A stretch of DNA of 64,000 nt, taken from NCBI GenBank assembly GCA_038405435.1, contig JBBYHZ010000001.1, one strand, 5' to 3'. Position numbers and translations under genes: made by a program. The DNA comes from Dryocola clanedunensis_A (GTDB lineage Bacteria > Pseudomonadota > Gammaproteobacteria > Enterobacterales > Enterobacteriaceae). Shown here one piece after another: positions 27,838-37,300 of this stretch (positions are counted from its first letter, which is position 1; each line of letters begins with the position of its first letter). The notes beneath the pieces are model-generated. The model saw nothing but the letters and a program-made list of their open reading frames with translations. It did not search any database and was not told the DNA's origin.

Positions 27838-27910
27838 TGGCGGATGGCGCAATTGCTTATCCGCCCTACGATTCAATTTGTAGGGCGGATAAGCACAGCG
27901 CCATCCGCCG
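27838..27910. repeat. BIME (two inverted REPs) between plsB and ubiA
   Basis: TGGCGGATGGCGCAATTGCTT then ATCCGCCCTAC, and the opposite copy GTAGGGCGGATAAGCACAGCG then CCATCCGCC. The two REPs are head to head, joined by about 10 bases, in the gap of two convergent genes. Confidence 0.92.
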
Positions 27911-27915
27911 TTTTA

Positions 27916-28788
27916 TTAGAAGTGCATCATGCTCAGGGCCATGCCGATAAACAGCACCAGCCCAACGTAGTTGTTATTCAGAAACGCTTTAAAACAGGCA
28001 TCACGGTCGCGGTTAGCAATCATCCTTTGCTGATGGATAAACAGCGCGCCCGCAAGGCCAATAGCCCAGTAGTACGCCCCGCCCAGCCCGTTCAGCCAGC
28101 CGATCAGCGCCATCAGCGCCAGCACCACCACCTGCAAAATGCCGATAATCAGCTTGTCGTTACGCCCGAACAAAATGGCCGTCGATTTAATGCCAATCTT
28201 CAGGTCGTCATCCCGGTCAACCATCGCATACTGCGTGTCGTAGGCTACCGCCCAGCAGATATTCGCCGCAAACATCAGCCAGCAGCTTAGCGGCACGCTT
28301 TCGCTCACCGCGGCAAACGCCATAGGGATAGACCAGCCAAACGCCGCGCCAAGCACCACCTGCGGCAGATGCGTATAACGCTTCATAAACGGATAGATCC
28401 ACGCCAGCGCAAGAGCGGCAATGGACAGCAGAATCGTCATGACGTTGAGGGTCAGCACCAGCACGAACGACAGCAGCACCAGAATGATGAACAGATTGCG
28501 GGCTTCTTTCTCACTGACCGCGCCGCTGGGCAGCGGGCGATGGGCCGTGCGCTTCACGTGTCCGTCAAATTTACGGTCCGCATAGTCATTAACCACGCAG
28601 CCCGCGGCGCGCATCATCCAGACGCCAGCGATAAAGACCGCCAGGATGGTCAACGGCGGCACGCCCGGCGTCGCCAGCCACAGCGCCCAGAGCGTCGGCC
28701 AGAGCAGCAATAAAGAACCAATCGGCTTATCCAGCCGCATCAGGCGCATATACGCCTGGAATTTCCCTTCGGTCAGACTCCACTCCAT
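27916..28788 (-). CDS. ubiA: 4-hydroxybenzoate octaprenyltransferase UbiA
   Basis: Inner-membrane prenyltransferase that joins the polyprenyl tail to 4-hydroxybenzoate in ubiquinone synthesis. 290 residues, the E. coli length, with about nine membrane helices. The two aspartate-rich motifs that bind magnesium-diphosphate are intact: NDYADRKFDGHVKRT (first) and YAMVDRDDDLKIG (second). The start ATG 28788 overlaps the ubiC stop by one base (TAATG), so translation is coupled to ubiC. Confidence 0.97.
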   Translation of the reverse strand: MEWSLTEGKFQAYMRLMRLDKPIGSLLLLWPTLWALWLATPGVPPLTILAVFIAGVWMMRAAGCVVNDYADRKFDGHVKRTAHRPLPSGAVSEKEARNLFIILVLLSFVLVLTLNVMTILLSIAALALAWIYPFMKRYTHLPQVVLGAAFGWSIPMAFAAVSESVPLSCWLMFAANICWAVAYDTQYAMVDRDDDLKIGIKSTAILFGRNDKLIIGILQVVVLALMALIGWLNGLGGAYYWAIGLAGALFIHQQRMIANRDRDACFKAFLNNNYVGLVLFIGMALSMMHF

Positions 28789-29297
28789 TATTTTTCCTCT
28801 TCGTACAGCGGAGATGCGGGCAGAAACAGCTCCGTCAGCAGCAGCGGCTTGTCGGACAGCCTCAGGCGGGAACGACGCCCCCACAGCTCCGCGCTGCGGC
28901 CAATCTGAATAAAATCACGTGTCAGGGTTGAAGCACTAAAAAGATAGCGCCCAAGCGGCGTGTTGCCCAGCCTCTGCAACGCCAGCTCGGGGCCAGCCAG
29001 CGTAGACTCTGGCACCACGGTACGCCCGACCAGCCAGGGAACACCGTCGCCGCACAGCACTATTTCACGCAGCCAGTAGCGCTGCGCAGGGGGAAGCAGC
29101 CCGGCTTCGGGCAGCTGTTCATCCGCGGTAACAAAGGCTTCGCGGATAATCTCTACCGTCACTTTTGCGCAGTGCTGCTCAAAGCGTTTAGTCATTGAGT
29201 CTTCAAGCAGCAGCCAGTCGAGAAAGCTGGCGCTTAGCCCGTCCGGGATCTCAGCGAAGAAGCTCAGGGCGCGCAATCGCGAAAGCGCCTCAGACAT
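28788..29297 (-). CDS. ubiC: Chorismate pyruvate-lyase UbiC
   Basis: Cytosolic enzyme that splits chorismate into 4-hydroxybenzoate and pyruvate, the first step of ubiquinone synthesis; the product goes straight to UbiA. 169 residues (E. coli 165). LDWLLLEDSMTKRFEQ, YWLREIVLCGDGVPWLVGRTVVP with the active-site Arg, and GRYLFSASTLTRDFIQIGRSAELWGRRSRL are typical. I chose ATG 29297 (MSEALSRLRAL); the reading to 29417 is not conserved. First gene of the ubiCA operon. Confidence 0.95.
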   Translation of the reverse strand: MSEALSRLRALSFFAEIPDGLSASFLDWLLLEDSMTKRFEQHCAKVTVEIIREAFVTADEQLPEAGLLPPAQRYWLREIVLCGDGVPWLVGRTVVPESTLAGPELALQRLGNTPLGRYLFSASTLTRDFIQIGRSAELWGRRSRLRLSDKPLLLTELFLPASPLYEEEK

Positions 29298-29461
29298 GGG
29301 GGATTCTCCGATACATAACCTGCGGGCATTGTAACGCAGAACGGAGGATGCGTGGCAGGCAATCGCTTTACAACGGTGCAACATGGCGGGAGGGCAGATA
29401 AAAAAAGGGTGCGTCACGAGGACGCACCAATCTTACAAGCATCAGCACTGTGGGGAGACGA

Positions 29462-30430
29462 CTACCCCTTGCCTTTTACACTGCTGATAAAAGTTTTACG
29501 GGCGGAGGTGGAACCCAGACGCTCGGCTTCATTCAGCAGTTTCAGGGCCTTATCGATTTCCCCTTTATCCACGGCTTGCCTGATGGCCTGGTTGTAGTAG
29601 CTTTCCGTGTCGGTGAGGATTGGCTCGCTCTTCGCGGCTGGTGCCGGAGCGGACGTTGCAGCAGGAGCGGAAGCCGCCACCGCACCGGTTGCCGCTACAG
29701 GTGCAGCGTAAACAGGTGCCGCGGTGTTACCCACGGTGACCGGGCCCGGGCCTGATGATCCAAACAGCGGGCCGACCAGCACGCTGGAGCTGGAAGATGT
29801 TTTCACTTTCAGCTTCAGCGTACCGTCTGTGGTATGGCGCGCAACCGGATCTGGAATATCCGGCACGGCGTTACCGGTTCCCTTGGCGTAAGCCTTGGCG
29901 GGATCCAGCAGCTTAGTGGTTTGCTGCAGATCTTTATCCGTGGTGAAGACCAGAACGTAAATTTTTTGCTGCCCCAGCGCAGGGGTCAGGCGCATCAGTC
30001 CTTCCAGACGGTCCGCGCTCATTACGCCCGGCTCCTGGTAGGTGAAATATTCGCTCGGGAAGTAGGCAGAAGGCGTCATATTCTGATCAAGGATCAGCAC
30101 GTTCGGTGCAAAGACGCTGGTTTGTTTGTTTACTTCGCTGGTCAGCGTAATGTACAGCTCACCGATGTTGGCCGGCACGCTGTAGGCCGCAACCGGGCCG
30201 GAAATACCGGCAACGTTCAGACTCTGCCCGCCGGTAGCAAGCGTGGTGGTCTGGGTTTTAGACTGGTCGACGGGGGTCCAGGTCAGCTGCTGTAGCGCAG
30301 CGGCCGGAATAGCCGGTGCCGTGGTGGTGTTCTGCGGTACGAAGTTAACCTCGGCCAGGCTGACGCCGGGCAGGCTTGCGAGCAGCCCTGCGGATAAGCA
30401 GAGCGCGACGAGACTTTTTTTCATTTTCAT
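29462..30430 (-). CDS. malM: Periplasmic maltose operon protein MalM
   Basis: Last gene of the malK-lamB-malM operon. Periplasmic protein of 322 residues without a defined activity; it may modulate maltodextrin entry. Signal peptide at about 1-26 (MKMKKSLVALCLSAGLLASLPGVSLA). Then conserved VNFVPQN, LTWTPVDQSKTQTT and SGPVAAYSVPANIGELYITLTSEVNKQTSVFAPNVLI. An Ala/Pro-rich linker near 235-270 (longer here than the E. coli one) precedes the C-terminal YYNQAIRQAVDKGEIDKALKLLNEAERLG. ATG 30430 chosen by homology. Confidence 0.95.
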   Translation of the reverse strand: MKMKKSLVALCLSAGLLASLPGVSLAEVNFVPQNTTTAPAIPAAALQQLTWTPVDQSKTQTTTLATGGQSLNVAGISGPVAAYSVPANIGELYITLTSEVNKQTSVFAPNVLILDQNMTPSAYFPSEYFTYQEPGVMSADRLEGLMRLTPALGQQKIYVLVFTTDKDLQQTTKLLDPAKAYAKGTGNAVPDIPDPVARHTTDGTLKLKVKTSSSSSVLVGPLFGSSGPGPVTVGNTAAPVYAAPVAATGAVAASAPAATSAPAPAAKSEPILTDTESYYNQAIRQAVDKGEIDKALKLLNEAERLGSTSARKTFISSVKGKG

Positions 30431-30515
30431 TGTTATAACCTCGAACTGAAGACGATGGACGTTAGCCAGGCAATAGCGCGTCCATCTGAAACGGTTTTGG
30501 CATACAAGGGTAATG

Positions 30516-30547
30516 CGATGAAGGAGGCAGTGGCTCCTCCCCCATCG
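30516..30547 (-). other. Stable hairpin in the lamB-malM gap
   Basis: GGAGG (30523-30527) pairs with CCTCC (30536-30540), extended by CGATG/CATCG with a 2-base bulge. It may stabilise the upstream lamB mRNA or attenuate malM. No long T-run, so it is not a clean terminator. Confidence 0.45.
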
Positions 30548-30573
30548 TTTCATAACATCAGGTTAAAGCTGAA

Positions 30574-31923
30574 TTACCACCAGATTTCCATCTGCGCACC
30601 GAAGGAGAACTCATCGCTGTCGCCGCGGCCGAAGGACATGCCGTTGAAGCCATCGCTGGTTGCTCTGCCGAAGTTTGAGTTGGTAGATGGACGACCGCTG
30701 GTGTCGTAACCCCAGTTCTCATCCCACTTGGCGTAGGTTGCGAAGACGCGCAGTGCCGGGCGGGACCAGATGCTGTCGCCTGCCTGCCATTGCTGTGCCA
30801 GGGTAATTTTGTACTGGTTGTTGGTATCGCCAGTTTCCTGGGATTTCACGTTGTCGTAACCGACTTCCAGCAGGGTGCTCATGATTGGCGTCCACTTGAA
30901 CATTGGACGAACGCCCACGGTCCACCATTTGGTGCCGTTGCCGTTATCCCAGTCGATGTCCTGGAACATACCGACGTACATCAGGTCCCAGCGGTCGCCC
31001 AGAGAGATCGCACCGTGGTCGATAACGCGGGTCAGGTGGCCGTTGTTGTTGATGCCGTAAGCGTACAGGCTGCCGTCTTCATCGTTGCCGATGCCGATGC
31101 CGCCGCCCTGAGACAGGCCTTTACCCTGTGAGGTCATGGAGTCAGTGGCGTACTGCACAACAAATTTGTTATAGCCTTTCAGCATGCTCTGGGTGTGTTC
31201 AGCGGTGAACATCCAGCCGTCTTTGGTCGCGCCAGGCTGCAGGTAGTAGTCGTCGTTAACGTTGGTGTGACCGTAGTCCACACCCAGCTCCAGCGTGCCG
31301 CCTGGGTTAACTTCCATCTGGCCTAAACGCACGTCAAACACGTCGTTCGCGGTGTCAGTGGTGTAATCGCGGATGTTGTCACTGCCGAAGGTAGCAGAGC
31401 CGCCCGCTTCGGTGGAGCGAGTCGCTGCCAGAGAAAGCTTACCGAAACCAAGATCCACGTTTTCCAGACCTGCGCCCGGACCGGAGATATCCCAGTAGTA
31501 GAAGTCGATCATGTGAACGTCATGACGCTGATAGAAACGCTTACCGGCCCAGATGGTGGCGCCCGGCAGTGCGTCGATCAGGTTTTTACCCTGCACGTTG
31601 GCTTCACGGAACGCCGGGCTGGTTGCTTCCCAGTCGTTCTGCTGAGCTACGGAGTAGGCCACGTTGGTATCGAAGTAGAAGCTCTTATCGCCTTCTTTCC
31701 ACACTTCCTGACCGAATTTCAATTCCGCATAGGTTTCACATTCGTTACCAAGACGGTATTTAGATTGGGCACCGGTCGCCTGGAAGCACTGCTGTGCACC
31801 GCCGCTACCGGTCCAGCCGATACCAGAACGGGCATAACCGTGGAAGTCCACCGCCATTGCCTGAACAGACATAACGCCTGCTGCTACGGCTACCGCCAGT
31901 GGGAGTTTGCGCAGAGTAATCAT
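30574..31923 (-). CDS. lamB: Maltoporin LamB
   Basis: Trimeric 18-stranded outer-membrane porin for maltose and maltodextrins, also a phage receptor. 449 residues (E. coli 446 with its signal). Signal peptide MITLRKLPLAVAVAAGVMSVQAMA at about 1-24, then VDFHGYARSGIGWTGSGG, the conserved first strand, and the loop cysteines in QQCFQATGAQSKYRLGNECET. It ends MEIWW with the C-terminal aromatic sorting signal. External loops near 375-420 differ from E. coli, as expected of phage-exposed sites. Second gene of the malK operon; ATG 31923 after AGGAGA. Confidence 0.97.
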   Translation of the reverse strand: MITLRKLPLAVAVAAGVMSVQAMAVDFHGYARSGIGWTGSGGAQQCFQATGAQSKYRLGNECETYAELKFGQEVWKEGDKSFYFDTNVAYSVAQQNDWEATSPAFREANVQGKNLIDALPGATIWAGKRFYQRHDVHMIDFYYWDISGPGAGLENVDLGFGKLSLAATRSTEAGGSATFGSDNIRDYTTDTANDVFDVRLGQMEVNPGGTLELGVDYGHTNVNDDYYLQPGATKDGWMFTAEHTQSMLKGYNKFVVQYATDSMTSQGKGLSQGGGIGIGNDEDGSLYAYGINNNGHLTRVIDHGAISLGDRWDLMYVGMFQDIDWDNGNGTKWWTVGVRPMFKWTPIMSTLLEVGYDNVKSQETGDTNNQYKITLAQQWQAGDSIWSRPALRVFATYAKWDENWGYDTSGRPSTNSNFGRATSDGFNGMSFGRGDSDEFSFGAQMEIWW

Positions 31924-31969
31924 CGTTCTATCTCCTGAGATCATTGCTTTTCTTTTTTTATGGGAATGC

Positions 31970-33079
31970 TTAAACGCCTGGCTCTTGATGCAGCCTACGA
32001 CAAGCAGTGCCGTCCTCACGGAACAGATGGCAACGCTCTGGCGGCAGGCCAATTGCGAATGTGGCACCCTCTTTTACCAACACCACGTCATTCTGGCGGT
32101 ACACCAGGTTCTGACGAATGGCGGGGATTTGGATGTGAATCTGAGTCTCATGTCCTAACTGCTCTACCACCTGCACTTCACCTTCGAGGGTGACGTCGGC
32201 GATGTCGCTTGGCAGCAGGTGTTCAGGACGAATCCCCAGGGACATGTTGGTCCCCACCTGAACCTGGCTGCTTTCTACCGGCAGCCAGACCTGCTGGCGG
32301 TTCGGTAATTCAACCTGTACCTGATCGATTGCTGTGGCAGTCACTTTTACCGGCAGGAAGTTCATCTTTGGCGAGCCGATAAAGCCCGCGACGAACCGGT
32401 CCGCCGGGTAGTGATAAAGTTCGAGCGGTTTCCCCACCTGCGCCACACGACCGGCGTCCAGCACCACAATCTTGTCGGCGAGCGTCATGGCTTCTACCTG
32501 ATCGTGGGTGACGTAAATCATGGTGCGCCTCAGGCGCTTGTGCAGACGGGAGATCTCGATACGCATCTGCACGCGCAGCGCCGCATCGAGGTTGGAAAGG
32601 GGTTCATCGAGCAGGAACACCCGTGGTTCCGCCACCAGCGTACGGCCAATGGCGACACGCTGACGCTGCCCGCCGGAAAGCGCCTTCGGGCGACGATCCA
32701 GCAGATGAGCGAGCTGTAAGGTTTCGGAGACCTGGTTGACCCGCTGATTAATTTCGTCTTTTTTGGCACCGGCCAGCTTCAGGCCGAATGACATGTTTTC
32801 CGCCACCGACAGGTGCGGGTAGAGCGCGTAAGACTGGAAGACCATGCCGATACCGCGCTCGGCCGGAGGCACGTCGTTGACGCGCTTCTCGCCGATGAAC
32901 AAATCACCGCTGGTCACGGTTTCAAGGCCGGCAATCATGCGCAGCAGGGTCGATTTGCCGCAGCCCGATGGCCCAACGAAGACCACGAACTCGCCTTCCT
33001 GGATATCCAGGTTGATGTCTTTCGAGACCACTACATCGCCCCAGGCTTTGGTGACGTTCCGCAGCTGTACGCTTGCCAT
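31970..33079 (-). CDS. malK: Maltose ABC transporter ATPase MalK
   Basis: ATPase dimer of the MalFGK2 importer, which also sequesters MalT and is bound by enzyme IIA-Glc. 369 residues. Walker A GPSGCGKST at 36-44, Q-loop VFQSYALYPH, signature LSGGQRQR, Walker B VFLLDEPLSNLDA, switch His in YVTHDQVEA. The C-terminal regulatory OB-like domain starts near 235 (FIGSPKMNFLPV) and includes LGIRPEHL. First gene of malK-lamB-malM, divergent from malE, with shared MalT and CRP sites. Confidence 0.97.
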   Translation of the reverse strand: MASVQLRNVTKAWGDVVVSKDINLDIQEGEFVVFVGPSGCGKSTLLRMIAGLETVTSGDLFIGEKRVNDVPPAERGIGMVFQSYALYPHLSVAENMSFGLKLAGAKKDEINQRVNQVSETLQLAHLLDRRPKALSGGQRQRVAIGRTLVAEPRVFLLDEPLSNLDAALRVQMRIEISRLHKRLRRTMIYVTHDQVEAMTLADKIVVLDAGRVAQVGKPLELYHYPADRFVAGFIGSPKMNFLPVKVTATAIDQVQVELPNRQQVWLPVESSQVQVGTNMSLGIRPEHLLPSDIADVTLEGEVQVVEQLGHETQIHIQIPAIRQNLVYRQNDVVLVKEGATFAIGLPPERCHLFREDGTACRRLHQEPGV

Positions 33080-33459
33080 GCCCTTCTCCCTTTATTACTA
33101 CGCTCTGCCAACGGACAGATAAATCAAGATGTGTCGGACTATGAACGATTCATACATTGTGTGAATCCTCCACCCCTGTGGTTTTCTGTGGGGGAGGAGG
33201 CGGGAGGATGAGAGAGGGGTTTCTGCAACCGGTTACAGCCGCACAAAGAGATTTTCGTGATCGGCGTTTCAAAATTCCGCGTATTTTTATGTGCGCCAGA
33301 ACACATAACTGCCAGTTATGCAAAGCAGATCACAGATAACGGGGGTGGGGCGTAGAGGCAGGGAGGATGAGAAGCGCTTGCCATCTCCGCAGACTGACCA
33401 CCGTAACGCTTCTACCTCGTTTGTATCTACGCGCACCACCACTCAAAAGGATGGGACAC
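33080..33459. promoter_or_regulatory. Divergent malK / malE control region with MalT boxes
   Basis: A 380-bp gap. GGGGAGGAGG at 33191-33200 fits the MalT box GGGGA(T/G)GAGG exactly. GAGGATGAGA occurs twice more, at about 33204-33213 and 33363-33372, and GGTGGAGGA occurs on the minus strand near 33165. TGTGCGCCAGAACACA (about 33289-33304) is a CRP-like site with two mismatches, and TCACA of another half-site is at about 33330. This matches the known MalT/CRP nucleoprotein arrangement in E. coli. Confidence 0.85.
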
Positions 33460-34650
33460 ATGAAAATTAAAACCGGCGCCCGCATTCTCGCTTTGTCAGC
33501 TCTGACAACGATGATGTTTTCCGCCTCTGCACTGGCAAAAATTGAAGAAGGCAAACTGGTCATCTGGATTAACGGCGACAAGGGCTACAACGGCCTGGCT
33601 GAAGTCGGTAAGAAATTTGAAAAGGATACCGGCATCAAAGTGACCATCGAGCATCCGGACAAGCTGGAAGAGAAGTTCCCGCAGGTTGCGGCGACGGGCG
33701 ACGGTCCGGACATTATTTTCTGGGCTCATGACCGTTTTGGTGGTTACGCGCAGTCTGGCCTGCTGGCCGAAATCAGCCCGGACAAAGCCTTTCAGGACAA
33801 ACTCTATCCGTTCACCTGGGACGCAGTTCGCTATAACGGCAAAATCATCGCCTATCCGGTTTCTGTAGAAGCGTTATCGCTGATTTATAACAAAGACCTG
33901 GTGCCAAACCCGCCGAAGACCTGGGAAGAGATCCCCGCGCTGGATAAAACGCTGAAGGCGAAGGGCAAGAGCGCGCTGATGTTTAACCTGCAGGAGCCGT
34001 ACTTCACCTGGCCGCTTATCGCCGCCGACGGTGGCTATGCGTTCAAACTCGAAAACGGCAAATACGACGTTAAAGATGTGGGCGTGGACAGCAAAGGCGC
34101 GAAAGAAGGCCTGAGCTTCCTGGTTGATCTGATCAAAAACAAACACATGAATGCCGATACCGACTACTCCATCGCCGAAGCTGCCTTCAACAAAGGCGAA
34201 ACCGCGATGACCATTAACGGTCCGTGGGCGTGGTCCAACATCGACAAGAGCAAAATCAACTACGGCGTAACGCTGCTGCCAACCTTCAAAGGCAAGCCGT
34301 CTAAACCGTTCGTTGGCGTGCTGAGCGCGGGTATCAACGCCGCCAGCCCGAACAAAGAGCTGGCGAAAGAGTTCCTGGAAAACTACCTGATGACCGATCA
34401 GGGGCTGGCCGAAGTGAACAAAGACAAGCCGCTTGGCGCCGTGGCGCTGAAATCCTACCAGGAGCAGCTGGCGAAAGATCCGCGTATCGCCGCCACCATG
34501 GATAACGCCCAGAAAGGCGAAATCATGCCTAACGTTCCGCAGATGGCTTCCTTCTGGTATGCCGTTCGTACCGCGGTAATCAACGCAGTAAGCGGTCGCC
34601 AGACCGTTGATGCTGCAATGAAAGACGCTCAGGGACGTATTACTAAGTAA
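33460..34650 (+). CDS. malE: Maltose/maltodextrin-binding protein MalE
   Basis: Periplasmic receptor of the maltose importer and a chemotaxis signal for Tar. 396 residues, the E. coli length, about 90% identical by eye. Signal peptide MKIKTGARILALSALTTMMFSASALA at 1-26, then KIEEGKLVIWINGDKGYNGLAEVGKKFE. Ligand contacts in WAHDRFGGYAQ and the FNLQEPYFTWPLIAADGGYAF, GPWAWSNID and FWYAVRTAVINA segments are all intact. ATG 33460 follows AAAGGATGG. First gene of malEFG; followed by a BIME that shields its mRNA. Confidence 0.98.
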   Translation: MKIKTGARILALSALTTMMFSASALAKIEEGKLVIWINGDKGYNGLAEVGKKFEKDTGIKVTIEHPDKLEEKFPQVAATGDGPDIIFWAHDRFGGYAQSGLLAEISPDKAFQDKLYPFTWDAVRYNGKIIAYPVSVEALSLIYNKDLVPNPPKTWEEIPALDKTLKAKGKSALMFNLQEPYFTWPLIAADGGYAFKLENGKYDVKDVGVDSKGAKEGLSFLVDLIKNKHMNADTDYSIAEAAFNKGETAMTINGPWAWSNIDKSKINYGVTLLPTFKGKPSKPFVGVLSAGINAASPNKELAKEFLENYLMTDQGLAEVNKDKPLGAVALKSYQEQLAKDPRIAATMDNAQKGEIMPNVPQMASFWYAVRTAVINAVSGRQTVDAAMKDAQGRITK

Positions 34651-34654
34651 AAAA

Positions 34655-34723
34655 CTGGCGGGTGACGCAAGGCTTACCCGCCCTACGAAACCTGTAGGGT
34701 GGATAAGCGCAGCGTCATCCACC
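34655..34723. repeat. BIME between malE and malF
   Basis: CTGGCGGGTGACGCAAGGCTT then ACCCGCCCTAC and the opposite copy GTAGGGTGGATAAGCGCAGCG then TCATCCACC. This is the classic malE-malF REP site, where the hairpins slow 3' exonuclease decay and raise MalE above MalF and MalG. Confidence 0.93.
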
Positions 34724-34751
34724 GCGTTAAGTCGTTGTAGAGGAAGACCCC

Positions 34752-36299
34752 ATGGATGCTGTTAAAAAGAAGAGCCGCTGGTGGCAAAACGATGCGCTGA
34801 AGTGGTCAGCGGTCGGCTTGTTGGGCCTGCTGGTTGGCTATCTTGTTGTCTTAATGTACGCCCAGGGGGAGTACCTGTTTGCCATCATGACGCTGATTTT
34901 AAGCTCGGTTGGCCTGTATATTTACGCTAACCGCAAGGCCTACGCCTGGCGGTACGTCTACCCTGGCCTTGCCGGCATGGGGCTGTTCGTCCTCTTCCCG
35001 CTGGTCTGCACCATCGCCATTGCCTTCACCAACTACAGCAGCACCAACCAGCTCACCCAGGAGCGCGCGCAGGAAGTGCTGATGGACCGCCAGTACCAGG
35101 CGGGCAAAACGTTTAACTTCGGCCTCTATCCGGCGGGCGACGAGTGGCAGCTTGCCCTCACCGACGGGGAAAGCGGCAGGAATTTTATCTCTGAAAACTT
35201 TAAGTTCGGCGGCGAGCAGCACCTGAAGCTGAAAGAGGCGGATGCCCTGCCCGCGGGCGATAAAGCCAATCTGCGCGTGATTACGCAAAACCGCGCGGCG
35301 CTGACGCAGATCACCGCCGAAATGCCGGACGCCAGCACGCTGACCATGAGCTCCCTGCGCCAGTTCTCCGGCACCCGCCCTCTCTACACGCAGGCCGATA
35401 ACGGCGAGCTGACCAATAACCAGAGCGGCGTGAAGTACCGTCCGAATAACGACATCGGCTACTACCAGTCCGTTAACGCCGACGGCAGCTGGGGCAACGA
35501 CCAGTTAAGCCCGGGCTATACCGTCACCATCGGCTGGAAAAACTTCCTGCGCGTCTTCCACGACGAGGGCATTCAGAAGCCGTTCCTCGCCATCTTCGTG
35601 TGGACCGTTGTCTTCTCGCTGTTAACCGTACTCCTCACCGTTGCGGTGGGCATGGTGCTGGCCTGCCTGGTGCAGTGGGAATCTCTGAAGGGGAAAGCGA
35701 TTTATCGCGTGCTGCTGATTCTGCCTTACGCGGTGCCCTCGTTTATCTCAATCCTGATCTTCAAGGGGCTGTTTAACCAGAGCTTTGGTGAGATTAACAT
35801 GATGCTCAGCTCACTGTTCGGCATCAAACCGGCCTGGTTCAGCGACCCGACCACCTCGCGCGCCATGCTGATTATCGTGAATACCTGGCTGGGCTACCCG
35901 TACATGATGATCCTGTGCATGGGCCTGCTGAAAGCGATTCCGGACGACCTGTATGAAGCCTCGGCGATGGACGGCGCAGGGCCGTTCCAGAACTTCTTCA
36001 AAATCACGCTGCCGCTGCTGATTAAGCCGCTGACGCCGCTGATGATTGCCAGCTTCGCCTTTAACTTTAACAACTTCGTGCTGATCCAGCTGTTGACCAA
36101 CGGCGGCCCGGACCGCCTCGGCACCACGACCCCCGCGGGCTACACGGATCTGCTGGTGAGCTACACCTACCGCATCGCCTTCGAAGGCGGCGGCGGACAG
36201 GACTTCGGCTTAGCGGCGGCTATCGCCACGCTTATCTTCCTGCTGGTTGGCGCGCTTGCGATTGTTAACCTGAAAGCCACCCGCATGAAGTTTGATTAA
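34752..36299 (+). CDS. malF: Maltose ABC transporter permease MalF
   Basis: Larger of the two membrane subunits of MalFGK2, lining the sugar path and carrying the binding site. 515 residues (E. coli 514) with eight membrane helices. A large periplasmic P2 loop at about 95-275 contacts MalE. The EAA coupling loop EASAMDGAGPFQNFFKITLPLL near 400 fits into MalK. AGAGGAAGACCCC precedes ATG 34752. Expression is expected to be lower than malE because of the BIME. Confidence 0.97.
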   Translation: MDAVKKKSRWWQNDALKWSAVGLLGLLVGYLVVLMYAQGEYLFAIMTLILSSVGLYIYANRKAYAWRYVYPGLAGMGLFVLFPLVCTIAIAFTNYSSTNQLTQERAQEVLMDRQYQAGKTFNFGLYPAGDEWQLALTDGESGRNFISENFKFGGEQHLKLKEADALPAGDKANLRVITQNRAALTQITAEMPDASTLTMSSLRQFSGTRPLYTQADNGELTNNQSGVKYRPNNDIGYYQSVNADGSWGNDQLSPGYTVTIGWKNFLRVFHDEGIQKPFLAIFVWTVVFSLLTVLLTVAVGMVLACLVQWESLKGKAIYRVLLILPYAVPSFISILIFKGLFNQSFGEINMMLSSLFGIKPAWFSDPTTSRAMLIIVNTWLGYPYMMILCMGLLKAIPDDLYEASAMDGAGPFQNFFKITLPLLIKPLTPLMIASFAFNFNNFVLIQLLTNGGPDRLGTTTPAGYTDLLVSYTYRIAFEGGGGQDFGLAAAIATLIFLLVGALAIVNLKATRMKFD

Positions 36300-36311
36300 G
36301 GAGCGACACTC

Positions 36312-37202
36312 ATGGCCATGGTTCAACCCAAATCACAAAAGCTGCGTATGATCACCACGCATCTGTTTTTACTGCTGTTTATCGCGGCGATTATGTTCCC
36401 GCTGCTGATGGTAATTGCGATTTCCCTGCGCCCCGGCAACTTTGCCACCGGCAGCCTGATCCCGGATCAGATCTCCTGGGAGCACTGGAAGCTGGCGCTG
36501 GGCTTCAGCGTCGAGCACGCTGACGGACGCGTCACGCCGCCGCCGTTCCCGGTGCTGCTGTGGCTGTGGAACTCCATTAAAATTGCGGGGATCACGGCGA
36601 TTGGTATCGTCGCCCTCTCCACCACCTGCGCCTACGCTTTTGCCCGCATGCGCTTCCCGGGCAAGGCCACGCTGCTGAAAGGGATGTTGATTTTCCAGAT
36701 GTTCCCGGCGGTGCTGTCGCTGGTAGCGCTGTACGCGTTGTTCGACCGCCTGGGCCAGTACATTCCGTTTATCGGGCTGAATACGCACGGTGGGGTGATC
36801 TTCGCCTATCTTGGCGGTATCGCGCTGCACGTGTGGACGATTAAAGGCTACTTCGAAACGATTGACGGCTCGCTTGAAGAAGCGGCCTCGCTGGATGGCG
36901 CAACGCCGTGGCAGGCCTTCCGCCTGGTGCTGCTGCCGCTCTCCGTGCCGATTCTGGCGGTGGTGTTCATCCTGTCGTTTATCGCGGCGATTACCGAAGT
37001 GCCGGTCGCGTCGCTGCTGCTGCGCGACGTGAACAGCTACACCCTGGCGGTGGGCATGCAGCAGTATCTCAACCCGCAAAACTACCTGTGGGGCGACTTT
37101 GCCGCGGCGGCCGTGCTGTCCGCAATCCCGATTACCGTAGTGTTCTTACTGGCGCAGCGCTGGCTGGTGAGCGGCCTGACGGCGGGCGGTGTGAAAGGTT
37201 AA
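36312..37202 (+). CDS. malG: Maltose ABC transporter permease MalG
   Basis: Second membrane subunit of the maltose importer, 296 residues, identical in length to E. coli MalG, with six helices. EAA loop EEAASLDGATPWQAFRLVLLPLSVP near 190 couples to MalK. The C-terminus SGLTAGGVKG inserts between the MalK dimer in the known structure. TAAGGAGCGACACTC gives a good ribosome site, 12 bp after malF. Last gene of malEFG; a terminator follows. Confidence 0.97.
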   Translation: MAMVQPKSQKLRMITTHLFLLLFIAAIMFPLLMVIAISLRPGNFATGSLIPDQISWEHWKLALGFSVEHADGRVTPPPFPVLLWLWNSIKIAGITAIGIVALSTTCAYAFARMRFPGKATLLKGMLIFQMFPAVLSLVALYALFDRLGQYIPFIGLNTHGGVIFAYLGGIALHVWTIKGYFETIDGSLEEAASLDGATPWQAFRLVLLPLSVPILAVVFILSFIAAITEVPVASLLLRDVNSYTLAVGMQQYLNPQNYLWGDFAAAAVLSAIPITVVFLLAQRWLVSGLTAGGVKG

Positions 37203-37274
37203 TTTTTCCTGTAAGTCAAAGCTGTACATTGCTTTAAAGCCACTGCAATCCTCATTAGTCCTCGTATCATTTCT

Positions 37275-37300
37275 GGCGGCCTTCGGGCCGCCCTTTTTTA
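37275..37300 (+). terminator. malEFG terminator
   Basis: GGCGGCC/GGCCGCC stem with a TTCG tetraloop, then CTTTTTTA. A very stable Rho-independent terminator. Its T-run overlaps the psiE stop codon on the other strand. Confidence 0.95.
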
